NCBI GenBank assembly: GCA_903918755.1
Contig: CAIXFN010000053.1
Coordinates: 1-40,200, forward strand
Reading direction: 5' to 3'
Length of the DNA: 40,200 bases
From: an uncultured Pedosphaera sp.
GTDB taxonomy: Bacteria; Verrucomicrobiota; Verrucomicrobiia; Limisphaerales; Pedosphaeraceae
The position numbers and the translations under genes are program-made. Below are positions 7,211 to 15,949 of this stretch, in pieces. The notes under the pieces were generated by a model that searched no databases, was not told the origin of the DNA, and worked only from the letters and a program-made list of their open reading frames with translations. Within the stretch, counting starts at the first letter, position 1, and every line of letters starts with the position of its first letter.

Positions 7211-9100
7211 ATGGAACGGAACATACAGAAAAACGGACTGATCAACCTGGCGCTGCTGGCAGTCGGGGCGATCAGCGCGTACTTGGTGGCGCATAACGGC
7301 AATTCCCTGGCCGGCCAGGTGGGTGCCTGCTTGATGGGGGTGGGTGTGCTGGTGGCCGCCATCAGCTGGTTCCAAGCGCGCCTCGAGGAGCGCGAACGGC
7401 TCGAAAAACTGGAGTTCGATGAACTCAGCCGTTCGGCCACCAATTCGGCCCTGTTCACCGCTTCGGAAACCGAAATCCTGCCCGCGCAACGGTCCCGGGA
7501 GCAATTTGAGCGCATCATCGTGCCGGTCTTCACCGGGTTGCTGGTGCTCGCGCAAATCCTGCTCGCCGTCTATTTCTGGCGCCAGTTGGCCGGCGGGAAC
7601 AAGGTCGTTCCTCGGGATCTCCAGTTCGGCATGGCCTTTTTTGCGGTCGTGGCCCTGGTTCTTTTTGTGGTCGGACGGTTTTCCGCGGTCATCGCCCGGT
7701 TGGAGAAAATTCGCCTGCTGCAGCCGAGCGCGACGTATTTGCTGCTCAGCGCCTTCGTGAGCAGCTTTATCACGGCGGGCTATTTTGGCGTCTGGTTCGG
7801 CTATCCCCAGTCGGACCTCTATCTGGCGCGCGGTTTTTGCGTAGTGCTGGGCCTGGTGGCAACCGAGACCTTGCTGAACCTGATTTTGGAAATTTACCGG
7901 CCGCGGATGAAGGGCAAGATCGAACGCCCCGTCTATGACAGCCGCTTGGTCGGCCTCTTGGGGCAGCCCGAAGCCCTGGTCACCACCGCCGCCCAAACCT
8001 TGGATTACCAATTTGGTTTCAAGGTATCCGAGACGTGGTTTTACCGGTTTTTCGAACGCGCCCTGGGCTGGCTGCTCCTGATTCAATTCGGCCTGGTGCT
8101 GGTCTCCTCCTGTCTCGTGGTGGTGGATCCCGGCGAGCAGGCCCTCCTCGAACGCTTTGGTCAACTGGCCAACAACCGCTTGCCGCTCGGTCCCGGCCTC
8201 CATTTGAAATTCCCCTGGCCGGTGGATCAAGTTTACCGCTATCCCACGGATCGCATTCAAAGTTTCATTATTGGCTCGGAACCGGATCCGAAAATCGAGG
8301 GCGGTAAAGTCATCCTCTGGGCCGCTCCGCATTTGTCGGAACAAAACTTCCTCGTGGCCAACCGCGATCTCGATGCCGTGGATGCCACCAACGCCGCCCC
8401 CGCCGGCGCCACTCAGCATCCGCCGCCCGGCAGCCTGCTTTCCACCAGCATTCCTGTCCAATTTCAGATCACCAACCTCGTCGAATGGGCCTATAACAAC
8501 GAGGAGCCGGTGGAATTGATCAAATACATCGCCAACCGGGAGGTGATTCGTTACCTCGTCGGCATGGATCTGAATGATGTCATGTCCATCAGCCGCTGGG
8601 ATGCCGCGAACACGCTCCGGGAACGGATCCAAAAAGGCGTGAACGAGCACCAGATGGGCGCGCAAATTGTCTTCGTGGGCTTGCAGGACATTCACCCGCC
8701 CACCAAGGTCGCCCCCGACTACGAAAAACGGGTGGGCGCGACCATCACGCGGGAGACGGTCATCCTGGCCTCCCGTGCGGCGGCTTATTACACCAATGTG
8801 ATGGCGTCCGCCCGGGCCTCGAATATTCTCAGCGTCGCCCAGACGGATCGGCTCCGCCGGAATGTGGACCTGCAGGCGCAGGAAGCGGTCTTTACCAACC
8901 AGTTGCCGGCCTATGCCGCCTCGCCTTCCGTCTTCATTCAGCGGGCCTACCTCGCCACCCTGTCGCATGCGCTGGCCAATTCGCGCACCTATCTGCTGCT
9001 GGGTACCAACTCGCAGGAAACCATGATCCTGAACCTGGAAGACAAAGTGCGGAAAGATATCTTTGATTCCATTGCCGTGCCCTCGCCCAAGAGCAAGTAA
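7211..9100 (+). CDS. Polytopic SPFH (HflK-like) membrane protein
   Basis: 629 residues. About seven hydrophobic helices precede the SPFH domain (approx. 10-28, 34-54, 102-124, 138-160, 174-195, 205-226, 284-304). A conserved-looking linker (YRPRMKGKIERP, DYQFGFKVSETWFYRF) leads to the last helix. The SPFH/Band 7 domain starts at about residue 300 (VVDPGEQALLERFGQL, GPGLHLKFPWPVDQVYRYP) and is followed by an Ala-rich helical part. Classical HflK has a single helix, so the N-terminal membrane block is an addition. Such proteins assemble into membrane cages that organise proteases or transporters. It is the first of three consecutive SPFH genes, with 24 bp to the next, so a hetero-oligomer is likely. 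No strong ribosome site is visible. Confidence 0.85.
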   Translation: MERNIQKNGLINLALLAVGAISAYLVAHNGNSLAGQVGACLMGVGVLVAAISWFQARLEERERLEKLEFDELSRSATNSALFTASETEILPAQRSREQFERIIVPVFTGLLVLAQILLAVYFWRQLAGGNKVVPRDLQFGMAFFAVVALVLFVVGRFSAVIARLEKIRLLQPSATYLLLSAFVSSFITAGYFGVWFGYPQSDLYLARGFCVVLGLVATETLLNLILEIYRPRMKGKIERPVYDSRLVGLLGQPEALVTTAAQTLDYQFGFKVSETWFYRFFERALGWLLLIQFGLVLVSSCLVVVDPGEQALLERFGQLANNRLPLGPGLHLKFPWPVDQVYRYPTDRIQSFIIGSEPDPKIEGGKVILWAAPHLSEQNFLVANRDLDAVDATNAAPAGATQHPPPGSLLSTSIPVQFQITNLVEWAYNNEEPVELIKYIANREVIRYLVGMDLNDVMSISRWDAANTLRERIQKGVNEHQMGAQIVFVGLQDIHPPTKVAPDYEKRVGATITRETVILASRAAAYYTNVMASARASNILSVAQTDRLRRNVDLQAQEAVFTNQLPAYAASPSVFIQRAYLATLSHALANSRTYLLLGTNSQETMILNLEDKVRKDIFDSIAVPSPKSK

Positions 9101-9124
9101 ATCCGATTTTTTGAACAGTTTGCC

Positions 9125-10033
9125 ATGAAACGAAACCTCCTCACGATCATCACCGGCGCCGTCCTGCTGGTCATTTTCATCCTTTTGTTGTTCACCTTCC
9201 AGGTCCGGCAATCCGAAGTCGCCGTGGTCACCTTATTCGGCCGCCCGGTCCGTTCGGAAAAGGATCCCGGCCTCAAATTCCGGTTTCCCTGGCCGGTCCA
9301 TTCCGTCCACAAGTTCGACCAGCGCATCCAGAACTTTGAGGACAAATGGGACGAAGTCCAGACCTCCGACAGTTATATCGTGGTGGCCGGCGTCTATGTC
9401 GGCTGGCGCATCAGCGATCCCCAGGCGTTTTTGCCGCGCTTCGCCAACGGCTCCATTCCGGAAGCCGAACGGGTCCTCGAGGGCCTGATCCGCAGCGCCA
9501 AGGCCGCCGTGATCGGCAAACACCCGTTGTCGGATCTGGTAACCACGGACGAGCGCCAATTGAAGTTTGCCGAGATCGAGGCCAAAATCCTCGAGTTGGT
9601 ACAGGCGCAGGTCCAATCCAAGAATTATGGTCTGGAATTGAAATATCTCGGCTTCAAGAAGCTCGAATTTCCAGCCAGCGTTTCCCAGGAAGTCTTCAAG
9701 CGCATGCAATCCGAACGCGCCCTCCTCATCAGCCAGACCCAATCCGAGGGCGAATCGGTCGCCAGCAACATCGTGACCACCGCCAATGCCAAGAGCGCGG
9801 AAAAGATTTACAACGCGGAAGCCGAAGCCACGCAGATCCGCGCCCTGGGTATCAAGGAGTCCGCGGCTTCCTTTGCCGTCTTCCAAAAGAATCCGGAACT
9901 GGCGAAGTTTCTGGCCAATTTGAAAGCCCTGGAATTGTCGCTCGGAGAACACTCGACCCTGATTTTCGATCAGTATAACGAGCCGTTTACCCTGTTCCAA
10001 AATTACACCACCAACTCCGTTCCCCGGAAATAG
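9125..10033 (+). CDS. HflC-like SPFH protein
   Basis: 302 residues: one N-terminal membrane helix (about 7-25, LTIITGAVLLVIFILLLFTF), then an SPFH domain (VRQSEVAVVTLFGRPV, DPGLKFRFPWPVHSVHKFDQR) and a long helical C-terminus (SERALLISQTQSEGESVASN, KIYNAEAEA) as in HflC and prohibitins. The length is close to E. coli HflC (about 334). Its partners are presumably the SPFH proteins encoded on either side; the gap to the next gene is only 4 bp. In well-studied bacteria the HflK/C cage surrounds the FtsH protease. No FtsH gene is in this window, and here the neighbours are a metal ATPase and ABC transporter parts. Confidence 0.85.
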   Translation: MKRNLLTIITGAVLLVIFILLLFTFQVRQSEVAVVTLFGRPVRSEKDPGLKFRFPWPVHSVHKFDQRIQNFEDKWDEVQTSDSYIVVAGVYVGWRISDPQAFLPRFANGSIPEAERVLEGLIRSAKAAVIGKHPLSDLVTTDERQLKFAEIEAKILELVQAQVQSKNYGLELKYLGFKKLEFPASVSQEVFKRMQSERALLISQTQSEGESVASNIVTTANAKSAEKIYNAEAEATQIRALGIKESAASFAVFQKNPELAKFLANLKALELSLGEHSTLIFDQYNEPFTLFQNYTTNSVPRK

Positions 10034-10037
10034 CGGC

Positions 10038-11246
10038 ATGAGCGAACCACACGATCATTCGCATCCCGGTCACTCACACGGGCACGATCATGACCACGAC
10101 CATGATCATGATCATGGCCACGATCATGGCCACGATCACGGGCATAAGCATTCCCCGCCGCCCCCCGGCACCCCGCCGCCGCCCTCCGGCCCCGGTGGAT
10201 CCGGTTCCGGGGACGACGCTGGCTCGCAGGCTCTGGCGGAGGCGCTCGGCAGCAGTTTCTTCATTGTCCGGGTCCTGATGGTGGGCTTGGTCGCCTTGTT
10301 TTTCGCGAAATGCTTCTTCATTGTCGGGCCCCAGGAAAAGGCGGTGGTGCTGCGCTTTGGCAAGGCCCAGGGCGTGGGGAACGCGGCGTTGCTCACGGCC
10401 GGCTGGCATTTTGCCCTGCCGTTTCCCATCGATGAGGTGAAGCGCATCCCCATCCAGGAAATTCAAAAGGTGGAATCCACCACGGGCTGGTATTTTGTCC
10501 CCCCGGAAATGGTGGCCATGAACGTGGATCCCGCCGGCAGTGCCTCCCTCAATCCGGCGCAGGATGGCTACGTGATCACCGGGGATACCAACATCCTCCA
10601 CACCAAGGCCACCCTTTCCTACCGGATCAACGATCCCATCCGCTTCGAATTCGACTTCGTGAACGCTTCGAACGCCTTGCAGGGCCTGCTCGATAACGCC
10701 CTGCTGTCCGTGGCGGCCCACTATCAAGTGGACAAAATTCTCCGGGATGATGTCGCCGGCTTCCGGGAGCGCGTGCAGGCGCGCGTCGCCCAATTGGTAC
10801 GGGATTACGATCTCGGTATCACCGTGGAACAATGCCAGGTGGAAAGCCGGCCGCCGCTGTTCCTGAAGGCGTCCTTTGAAAGTGTCAATACCGCCCTCTC
10901 CACCCGCGACAAAATGCGGAATGATGCCAAAAGCTATGAAAACCGGATCATGAGCCGCGCGGACTCCGAAGCCTCCAGCCGCCTCAGCAGCGCCCAGGCG
11001 GAACGGTTCCGGATGGTGAAACAGGTCCAGGCCGACGCCCAGCAATTCTCCGACATTTTGCCGCTCTACGAGGGCAATCCCGACCTCTATCACCATTTGC
11101 TCCTCGCCGAAAAAATCGGCCAGGTACTGACCAACGTGCAGGACAAGTGGTACTTGCCGCAGCGCACCGATGGCAAATCCCGCGAACTGCGGTTACAATT
11201 GAGCCGCGAGCCGTTGAAACCCGCGGCCGCAATGTCGAACAATTAA
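10038..11246 (+). CDS. HflK-like SPFH protein with His-rich N-terminus
   Basis: 402 residues. The first 40 are a metal-binding-type tail of repeated HD/HG/HGHD units with about 18 histidines, then a Pro/Gly linker (PPPPGTPPPPSGPGG), a single membrane helix (about 75-96) and an SPFH domain (VGPQEKAVVLRFGKAQG, WHFALPFPIDEVKRIP) with a helical C-terminus (ENRIMSRADSEASSRLSSAQAERF). The His tail should lie on the cytoplasmic side if topology is N-in as in HflK. The next gene, a P1B ATPase, has the same kind of tail, so this protein may gather or sense divalent metal for the pump. That link is inference from adjacency (15-bp gap) and shared composition. Confidence 0.83.
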   Translation: MSEPHDHSHPGHSHGHDHDHDHDHDHGHDHGHDHGHKHSPPPPGTPPPPSGPGGSGSGDDAGSQALAEALGSSFFIVRVLMVGLVALFFAKCFFIVGPQEKAVVLRFGKAQGVGNAALLTAGWHFALPFPIDEVKRIPIQEIQKVESTTGWYFVPPEMVAMNVDPAGSASLNPAQDGYVITGDTNILHTKATLSYRINDPIRFEFDFVNASNALQGLLDNALLSVAAHYQVDKILRDDVAGFRERVQARVAQLVRDYDLGITVEQCQVESRPPLFLKASFESVNTALSTRDKMRNDAKSYENRIMSRADSEASSRLSSAQAERFRMVKQVQADAQQFSDILPLYEGNPDLYHHLLLAEKIGQVLTNVQDKWYLPQRTDGKSRELRLQLSREPLKPAAAMSNN

Positions 11247-11261
11247 ACGGAGCCCATTTGT

Positions 11262-13280
11262 ATGCAAGTTACGTCTTTGTTGAGCCAGCACGAGCATGAC
11301 CACGATCACGGCGGTGCGGATTGTTCCGTCTGCGGCCATGATCACGCGCCGGTCCGCCTTTGGCAGACGCTGATCGGGGTGGTGTTTGTCCTAAACGCCT
11401 ATGTCGTCGATTGGTTGTTCCAGTCCGCTGAGCGCGTGTCCAGCGCCAGTGCCCTGCTGGGTGCCGTCATCCTAGGCTACCCCATCGTGGTCACCTCCGT
11501 GAAAGACCTGTGGAAGGGGATTCTTAGCATTAACGAACTCGTGGGCATCGCCATCATCGCCTCCTTTGCTTCGGGCGAATACAAAACCGCCGGGGTTGTG
11601 GCGTTTTTCATGCTGATGGGCGAAATCATCGAAACCCGTACCGCCGAAGGCGCGCGGGAATCGATCGAGTCCCTCATCAAGCTGACTCCGACCAAGGCCC
11701 GCCGTATTGTCGGCAAAGGCGAGCAGGAAGTCGCCGCGAAGGATCTCGCCGTGGGTGATGTGATCCGCATCCGGCCCGGTGACAATGTGGCCGCCGACGG
11801 CGTCATCGTGAATGGTCAGGGTTCTTTCAACCAGGCCACCATCACCGGCGAATCCCTGCCGGTGGACAAGAAACCGGGCGACGACGTTTTCGCCGGCACG
11901 CAGAATTTGACGGGCGTTTTGGAAGTGCGGGTCAGCCGTGCCGGCCAGGACACCACGCTGGGCAAGGTGCGCGAACTCATCCTGGCGGCGGAAAAGACCA
12001 AGCTTCCGCTCATGCGGATCATCGACCAGTACATGAGCTTTTACACCCCGCTCGTCCTGGTCATTGCTGCGCTGGTATGGGCCTTCACCCATGATTTCAA
12101 CCGCGTGATCTCGGTCATCGTGGTTTCCTGCCCCTGCGCCTTTATTTTGGCGACGCCCACCGCGATGGTGGCCGCTCTTTCCGCCGCCGCCCGCCTCGGG
12201 ATCCTGATCAAAAACGTCGGCGACATCGAAGCCGCCGCCCGCATCAACGCCCTCGTGATCGACAAGACCGGAACGCTGACCACCGGTAAACTGGCCGTGA
12301 GCCGCCTGGCTCCCTTGGGCGAAACCGCCCCGGCCGAATTGTTGCGGCTGGCCGCCTCGGCGGAAAAGTACAGCAACCATCCCACGGCCAAGGCCCTCGC
12401 CATCCTGGCGGACGAAGCCGGCGTGCCCCTCGCGGAACCCAAGAACTTCGCGGAAACCGCCGGTCGGGGCATCAAGGCCGAGGTGGACGGCAAAGCCATC
12501 ATCGTGGGACGCGCCCAGTGGTTGAAGGACAACGGCGTGACGGAGGATTTCCTCAAAGCGGTGGACCTGAATGAGACCGAGGGCTTCAGCCTGTTGTTCA
12601 TTGCCCGCGAAGGCAAGTGCATCGGTTGGGTGGGACTGCAGGATCAAACCCGCCCCGAAGCCCGCGAGGCGCTGGCCGAACTTAAGGCCATCGGGGTGCG
12701 GCGCATCGCGATGGTTTCCGGCGACCGCCAGCCGGTGGCCGTCCGGGTGGCCCGGGAAATCGGTTGCGAAGAAGTCGTGGGTGATTGCCTCCCGCAAAAC
12801 AAGGTGGAATTTGTCCGCGCGGTCAAACTCAAAGGGTATCGCGTCGCGGTCGTCGGTGATGGCGTCAATGACGCTCCCGCCCTGGCCGCCGGCGACATCG
12901 GCATCGCGATGGGCGCGGCCGGCAGCGAAGTGGCAATTCACAGCGCGACCATTGCGCTCATGAACAATGACCTGCGCCGGTTACCCTTCCTCATCAGCCT
13001 CTCGCGCAGCACCCGCGCTGTGATCAATCAGAACCTGCTCTTCGGGATTTTATTCATCCTGGGCGGCTGGTCGTTCTTCTCCATCGGCCCCGTGAGCAGC
13101 CCGATCATCGCCGCGATCCTGCACATGACGGGTTCGTTTATTGTGATTTTCAACAGTGCCCGCCTGGTCCGCAAGGGCGAGGAACTGGAACATTACGCCC
13201 CCGCCGTGGCGGAAACCGGCGGTACCGCCACCGGCAGCACCCCGTCCGGTGGCGCGCAACTCACTCCCAAGCTGGCCTGA
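11262..13280 (+). CDS. P1B-type heavy-metal translocating ATPase
   Basis: A 672-residue inner-membrane metal pump. The N-terminus has no GMTCxxC domain but a short His/Cys tail (HEHDHDH, C21xxC24, GHDHAP). Actuator loop TGES is near 195, the CPC ion-site motif is C290-P-C292 in helix 4, the phosphorylation site DKTGTLT has D334, the P1B signature SNHPTAKAL is near 370, and GDGVNDAP is near 530. Helices 7 and 8 read NQNLLFGILFILGG and AAILHMTGSFIVIFNSARL. They lack the Lys and Asp typical of Zn/Cd pumps, and only partly resemble the N/Y and MxxSS of Cu pumps, so the metal cannot be assigned. The family exports metal from the cytoplasm. It sits between SPFH and ABC genes in one operon. Confidence 0.93.
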   Translation: MQVTSLLSQHEHDHDHGGADCSVCGHDHAPVRLWQTLIGVVFVLNAYVVDWLFQSAERVSSASALLGAVILGYPIVVTSVKDLWKGILSINELVGIAIIASFASGEYKTAGVVAFFMLMGEIIETRTAEGARESIESLIKLTPTKARRIVGKGEQEVAAKDLAVGDVIRIRPGDNVAADGVIVNGQGSFNQATITGESLPVDKKPGDDVFAGTQNLTGVLEVRVSRAGQDTTLGKVRELILAAEKTKLPLMRIIDQYMSFYTPLVLVIAALVWAFTHDFNRVISVIVVSCPCAFILATPTAMVAALSAAARLGILIKNVGDIEAAARINALVIDKTGTLTTGKLAVSRLAPLGETAPAELLRLAASAEKYSNHPTAKALAILADEAGVPLAEPKNFAETAGRGIKAEVDGKAIIVGRAQWLKDNGVTEDFLKAVDLNETEGFSLLFIAREGKCIGWVGLQDQTRPEAREALAELKAIGVRRIAMVSGDRQPVAVRVAREIGCEEVVGDCLPQNKVEFVRAVKLKGYRVAVVGDGVNDAPALAAGDIGIAMGAAGSEVAIHSATIALMNNDLRRLPFLISLSRSTRAVINQNLLFGILFILGGWSFFSIGPVSSPIIAAILHMTGSFIVIFNSARLVRKGEELEHYAPAVAETGGTATGSTPSGGAQLTPKLA

Positions 13281-13315
13281 CGATCTGACCCCCGTTTCCT
13301 AAAATCGCCCCGCCC

Positions 13316-14533
13316 ATGAGCCTTACCGAAACTCTTTCGCCACCCGCCGCCTCCCGGTCCGCCCCGGCGGAAAACGTTATCGTGGTGCAGGGCCTCACCA
13401 AGCTCTTCAAGGATTTTTGGGGTCGCTCCAAGGCGCGCGCCGTGGATAACGTCAATTTTGAAGTGCGACGCGGGGAAGTGTTCGGACTGTTGGGGCCCAA
13501 CGGCTCGGGCAAGTCCACCACCGTCAAGATGTTGCTGGGGCTGTTGCATCCCACGAAGGGCCGGATCGAGGTCTTCGGCCATTCGCCCCGGCACGTGGCC
13601 ACGAAGTCGCGCATCGGCTATCTGCCGGAGGAGTCCTATCTCTACCGGTATTTGAATTCCCACGAAACTCTGGCCTTTTTTGGCGACCTGTTCCGGTTGC
13701 CCAGCGGTGAACGGGATAAGCGGGCCGAGCAGTTGTTGGAGATGGTCGGGTTGAGTCAGACCCGGACGCGCGCCGTCGGTGAATTTTCCAAGGGCATGCA
13801 GCGTCGCATCGGTCTGGCCCAGGCGCTCATCAATGATCCGGACCTGGTCATTCTCGACGAACCCACCGCGGGCCTGGACCCGATTGGTTGCCGGGAAGTG
13901 AAGGACTTGATCCTGGCCCTGGCGCGCCGCGGCAAGACCGTGATTCTCAGCAGCCATTTGCTTTCGGACGTCGAAGACGTTTGCGACCGCGTGGTGATTT
14001 ATTACGGGGGCAAAATCCAGGCCATGGGCACCTTGAAAGAGTTGCTCGCCACGCCCGACGTCGTCCGCATCACCAGCCCCGTCCTGCGCCGTGAGACCAT
14101 GGAACGGGTTCTGGCTGTCATCCGGCAGGATGTGGCGCAGGACAAGGTGCGGATCGACAATCCCACCCAAAACCTCGAGAGCTATTTCCTGGAAGTGGTG
14201 CAAAAGGCCCGGGCCGCCGCGGAAGCCACCTCGGGCGCGACGTCCGGCCATCGCGTGGCGGAGTATTTGCGTGGGGAGGCGGAAGCGAAACCTTCCACCG
14301 AGCGGGTTCTGGAAAGATTGACCGCCCCGATCGCGGCCACCTCGCCCGCCCCCGTTGTCACCGAAGTGGGGTCGGCGGTGGATAGCAAAAAGCTCGCTGC
14401 CTTGACCAAGACCGAGACCACCCCGTCCGCCGCCTCCGCTCCGGCAGCGAACCCGGCCGAAACCACCGCGCCGAAAGTGGATTTGAACAAGGCGAATGAA
14501 AAACTTTCCTCGCTCTTGGGGAAACCGAAATAG
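13316..14533 (+). CDS. ABC transporter ATP-binding protein with long C-terminal tail
   Basis: 405 residues. Walker A GPNGSGKST is at 60-68, the signature SKGMQRR near 159, Walker B LVILDEP near 178 followed by TAGLDP, and the switch His in LSSHLLSDVED near 219. These are all the parts of an active ATPase of the ABC-2 drug/lipid/polysaccharide class. From about residue 300 the protein runs into an Ala/Thr/Pro-rich, probably unstructured tail (KTETTPSAASAPAANPAETT) not needed for ATPase activity, ending in a Lys-rich patch. It presumably energises the permease encoded immediately downstream (27-bp gap) and perhaps the one at 6240. Confidence 0.92.
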   Translation: MSLTETLSPPAASRSAPAENVIVVQGLTKLFKDFWGRSKARAVDNVNFEVRRGEVFGLLGPNGSGKSTTVKMLLGLLHPTKGRIEVFGHSPRHVATKSRIGYLPEESYLYRYLNSHETLAFFGDLFRLPSGERDKRAEQLLEMVGLSQTRTRAVGEFSKGMQRRIGLAQALINDPDLVILDEPTAGLDPIGCREVKDLILALARRGKTVILSSHLLSDVEDVCDRVVIYYGGKIQAMGTLKELLATPDVVRITSPVLRRETMERVLAVIRQDVAQDKVRIDNPTQNLESYFLEVVQKARAAAEATSGATSGHRVAEYLRGEAEAKPSTERVLERLTAPIAATSPAPVVTEVGSAVDSKKLAALTKTETTPSAASAPAANPAETTAPKVDLNKANEKLSSLLGKPK

Positions 14534-14560
14534 GGCACCCGCCGCCGTTGCTGTTGAATC

Positions 14561-15946
14561 ATGCGACCGATTTTCGCGCTCATCTCGCTTACCTGGAAGG
14601 CGGCTTTCCGTTACCGCCTATTCTGGGTGCTGACCGTCCTGCTCCTGGGCGCGGTGGTGCTGTTGCCCGCTCTGGTGAAGGATGATGGCACGGTCGAAGG
14701 CTTCACCCAGATTTTGCTGACTTATACCCTCAGCGCGGTCACGGGTATTCTCGGGATGTGCGCGCTCTGGCTTTCCTGCGGCACCCTGGCGCGGGACATC
14801 GAAGATTGCCAGATCCAGATGGTGGCCGTGAAACCCATCGCCCGCTGGCAAATCTGGCTGGGCAAGTGGTTGGGCTTGTTGACGTTGAACGCCACGCTGC
14901 TGGCCCTTTCCGGTGCGGGGATTTATGCGCTGCTGGAAATCCGCTCCAAGAAACTTCCGGCGGACCAACAGGCCCGCTTGCGGGAAGAGATTCTGGTGGC
15001 CCGCGCCTCCGTGAAGGAAGCCAGTCACGACGCCGAAATCGAAGCCGAAATGGAGCGCCGCTTCAACGAGCGGATGAAGAAGAACCTGATGCAAAACCTG
15101 AACCTCGACACCATCCGCGCCCAGTTGCGCGAGCAGGTGCGGGCGGAAGGGCAGGCCATCGGGCCCGGCGATTACCGGCGCTGGATCATGCATATCGGTT
15201 CCGCCCGGGAGCAACTCAAGGATCGCCCCCTCTTCGTCCGCGTGAAGTTCAATACCCTCGACAACAGCGAATACGGAACTTTTGGCGCGGTTTTCCGGAT
15301 CGGCACGGAACAGAAAACGCGGCTTTACCAGACCGATGTCATGAGCCTGGCGCCCAACACGTTTCATGAATTCCCCGTTCCGCCGGGCCTCATTGACGAC
15401 AATGGCGACCTGATCATCGAATACGCCAACCCGAATTCGGTTGCCCTCATTTTCCCCTTGGAAGACAGCATGGAGGTTCTTTATCGCGAGGGCGGTTTTG
15501 GCCTGAACTACTGCCGCGGTCTGGGCATCATCCTTTGCTGGATCACCCTCTTGAGCACGCTGGGTTTGGCCGCGGCCAGCCTGCTCTCCTTCCCGGTGGC
15601 CGCGTTTTTCTCGCTGGCCATCTTGCTCATGGGCTTCTCGAGCGGCACCCTGGCCAACGTGGTGAGCGAAGGCACTTTGATGGGTTTCAATGAGGAAACC
15701 AGCCAGATGGGCCATTCCAAAATCGATGTCGTGGCCGTGCCCTTTTTCAAGGCGCTGCTCAACTTGATTCAGTTGGTCCAACAATTCGCCCCGATTGACG
15801 CCCTCAGCACGGGCCGCGTGATTTCCTGGGGGCAATTCGGTCTGGCCGTCGGTCAGATTGTCTTCCTCATGGGCGGCCTCATGGCGGCCACGGGAATTTA
15901 TTTGTTCCAGCGACGGGAACTGGCCACCGCCCAGGGGACTCACTAA
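14561..15946 (+). CDS. ABC-2 type permease with large soluble insertion
   Basis: 461 residues. Three or four membrane helices lie at the N-terminus (about 15-35, 50-75, 105-125), with the ABC-2 coupling stretch LARDIEDCQIQMVAVKPIARWQ. A soluble insertion spans about residues 130-315. It begins with a charged coiled coil (REEILVARASVKEASHDAEI, EAEMERRFNERMKKN) and continues as a beta-rich part. Three or four more helices follow from about 320 to the end. The insertion should face the periplasm and may contact substrate or a partner. The next gene starts 3 bp after the stop, so it is almost certainly co-translated. Confidence 0.83.
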   Translation: MRPIFALISLTWKAAFRYRLFWVLTVLLLGAVVLLPALVKDDGTVEGFTQILLTYTLSAVTGILGMCALWLSCGTLARDIEDCQIQMVAVKPIARWQIWLGKWLGLLTLNATLLALSGAGIYALLEIRSKKLPADQQARLREEILVARASVKEASHDAEIEAEMERRFNERMKKNLMQNLNLDTIRAQLREQVRAEGQAIGPGDYRRWIMHIGSAREQLKDRPLFVRVKFNTLDNSEYGTFGAVFRIGTEQKTRLYQTDVMSLAPNTFHEFPVPPGLIDDNGDLIIEYANPNSVALIFPLEDSMEVLYREGGFGLNYCRGLGIILCWITLLSTLGLAAASLLSFPVAAFFSLAILLMGFSSGTLANVVSEGTLMGFNEETSQMGHSKIDVVAVPFFKALLNLIQLVQQFAPIDALSTGRVISWGQFGLAVGQIVFLMGGLMAATGIYLFQRRELATAQGTH

Positions 15947-15949
15947 GCG

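Noticed and set aside
7199-9211. A 670-codon frame on the minus strand
   Set aside because: It is antisense to the SPFH gene; its Gly/His/Asp-rich translation is typical of a shadow frame.
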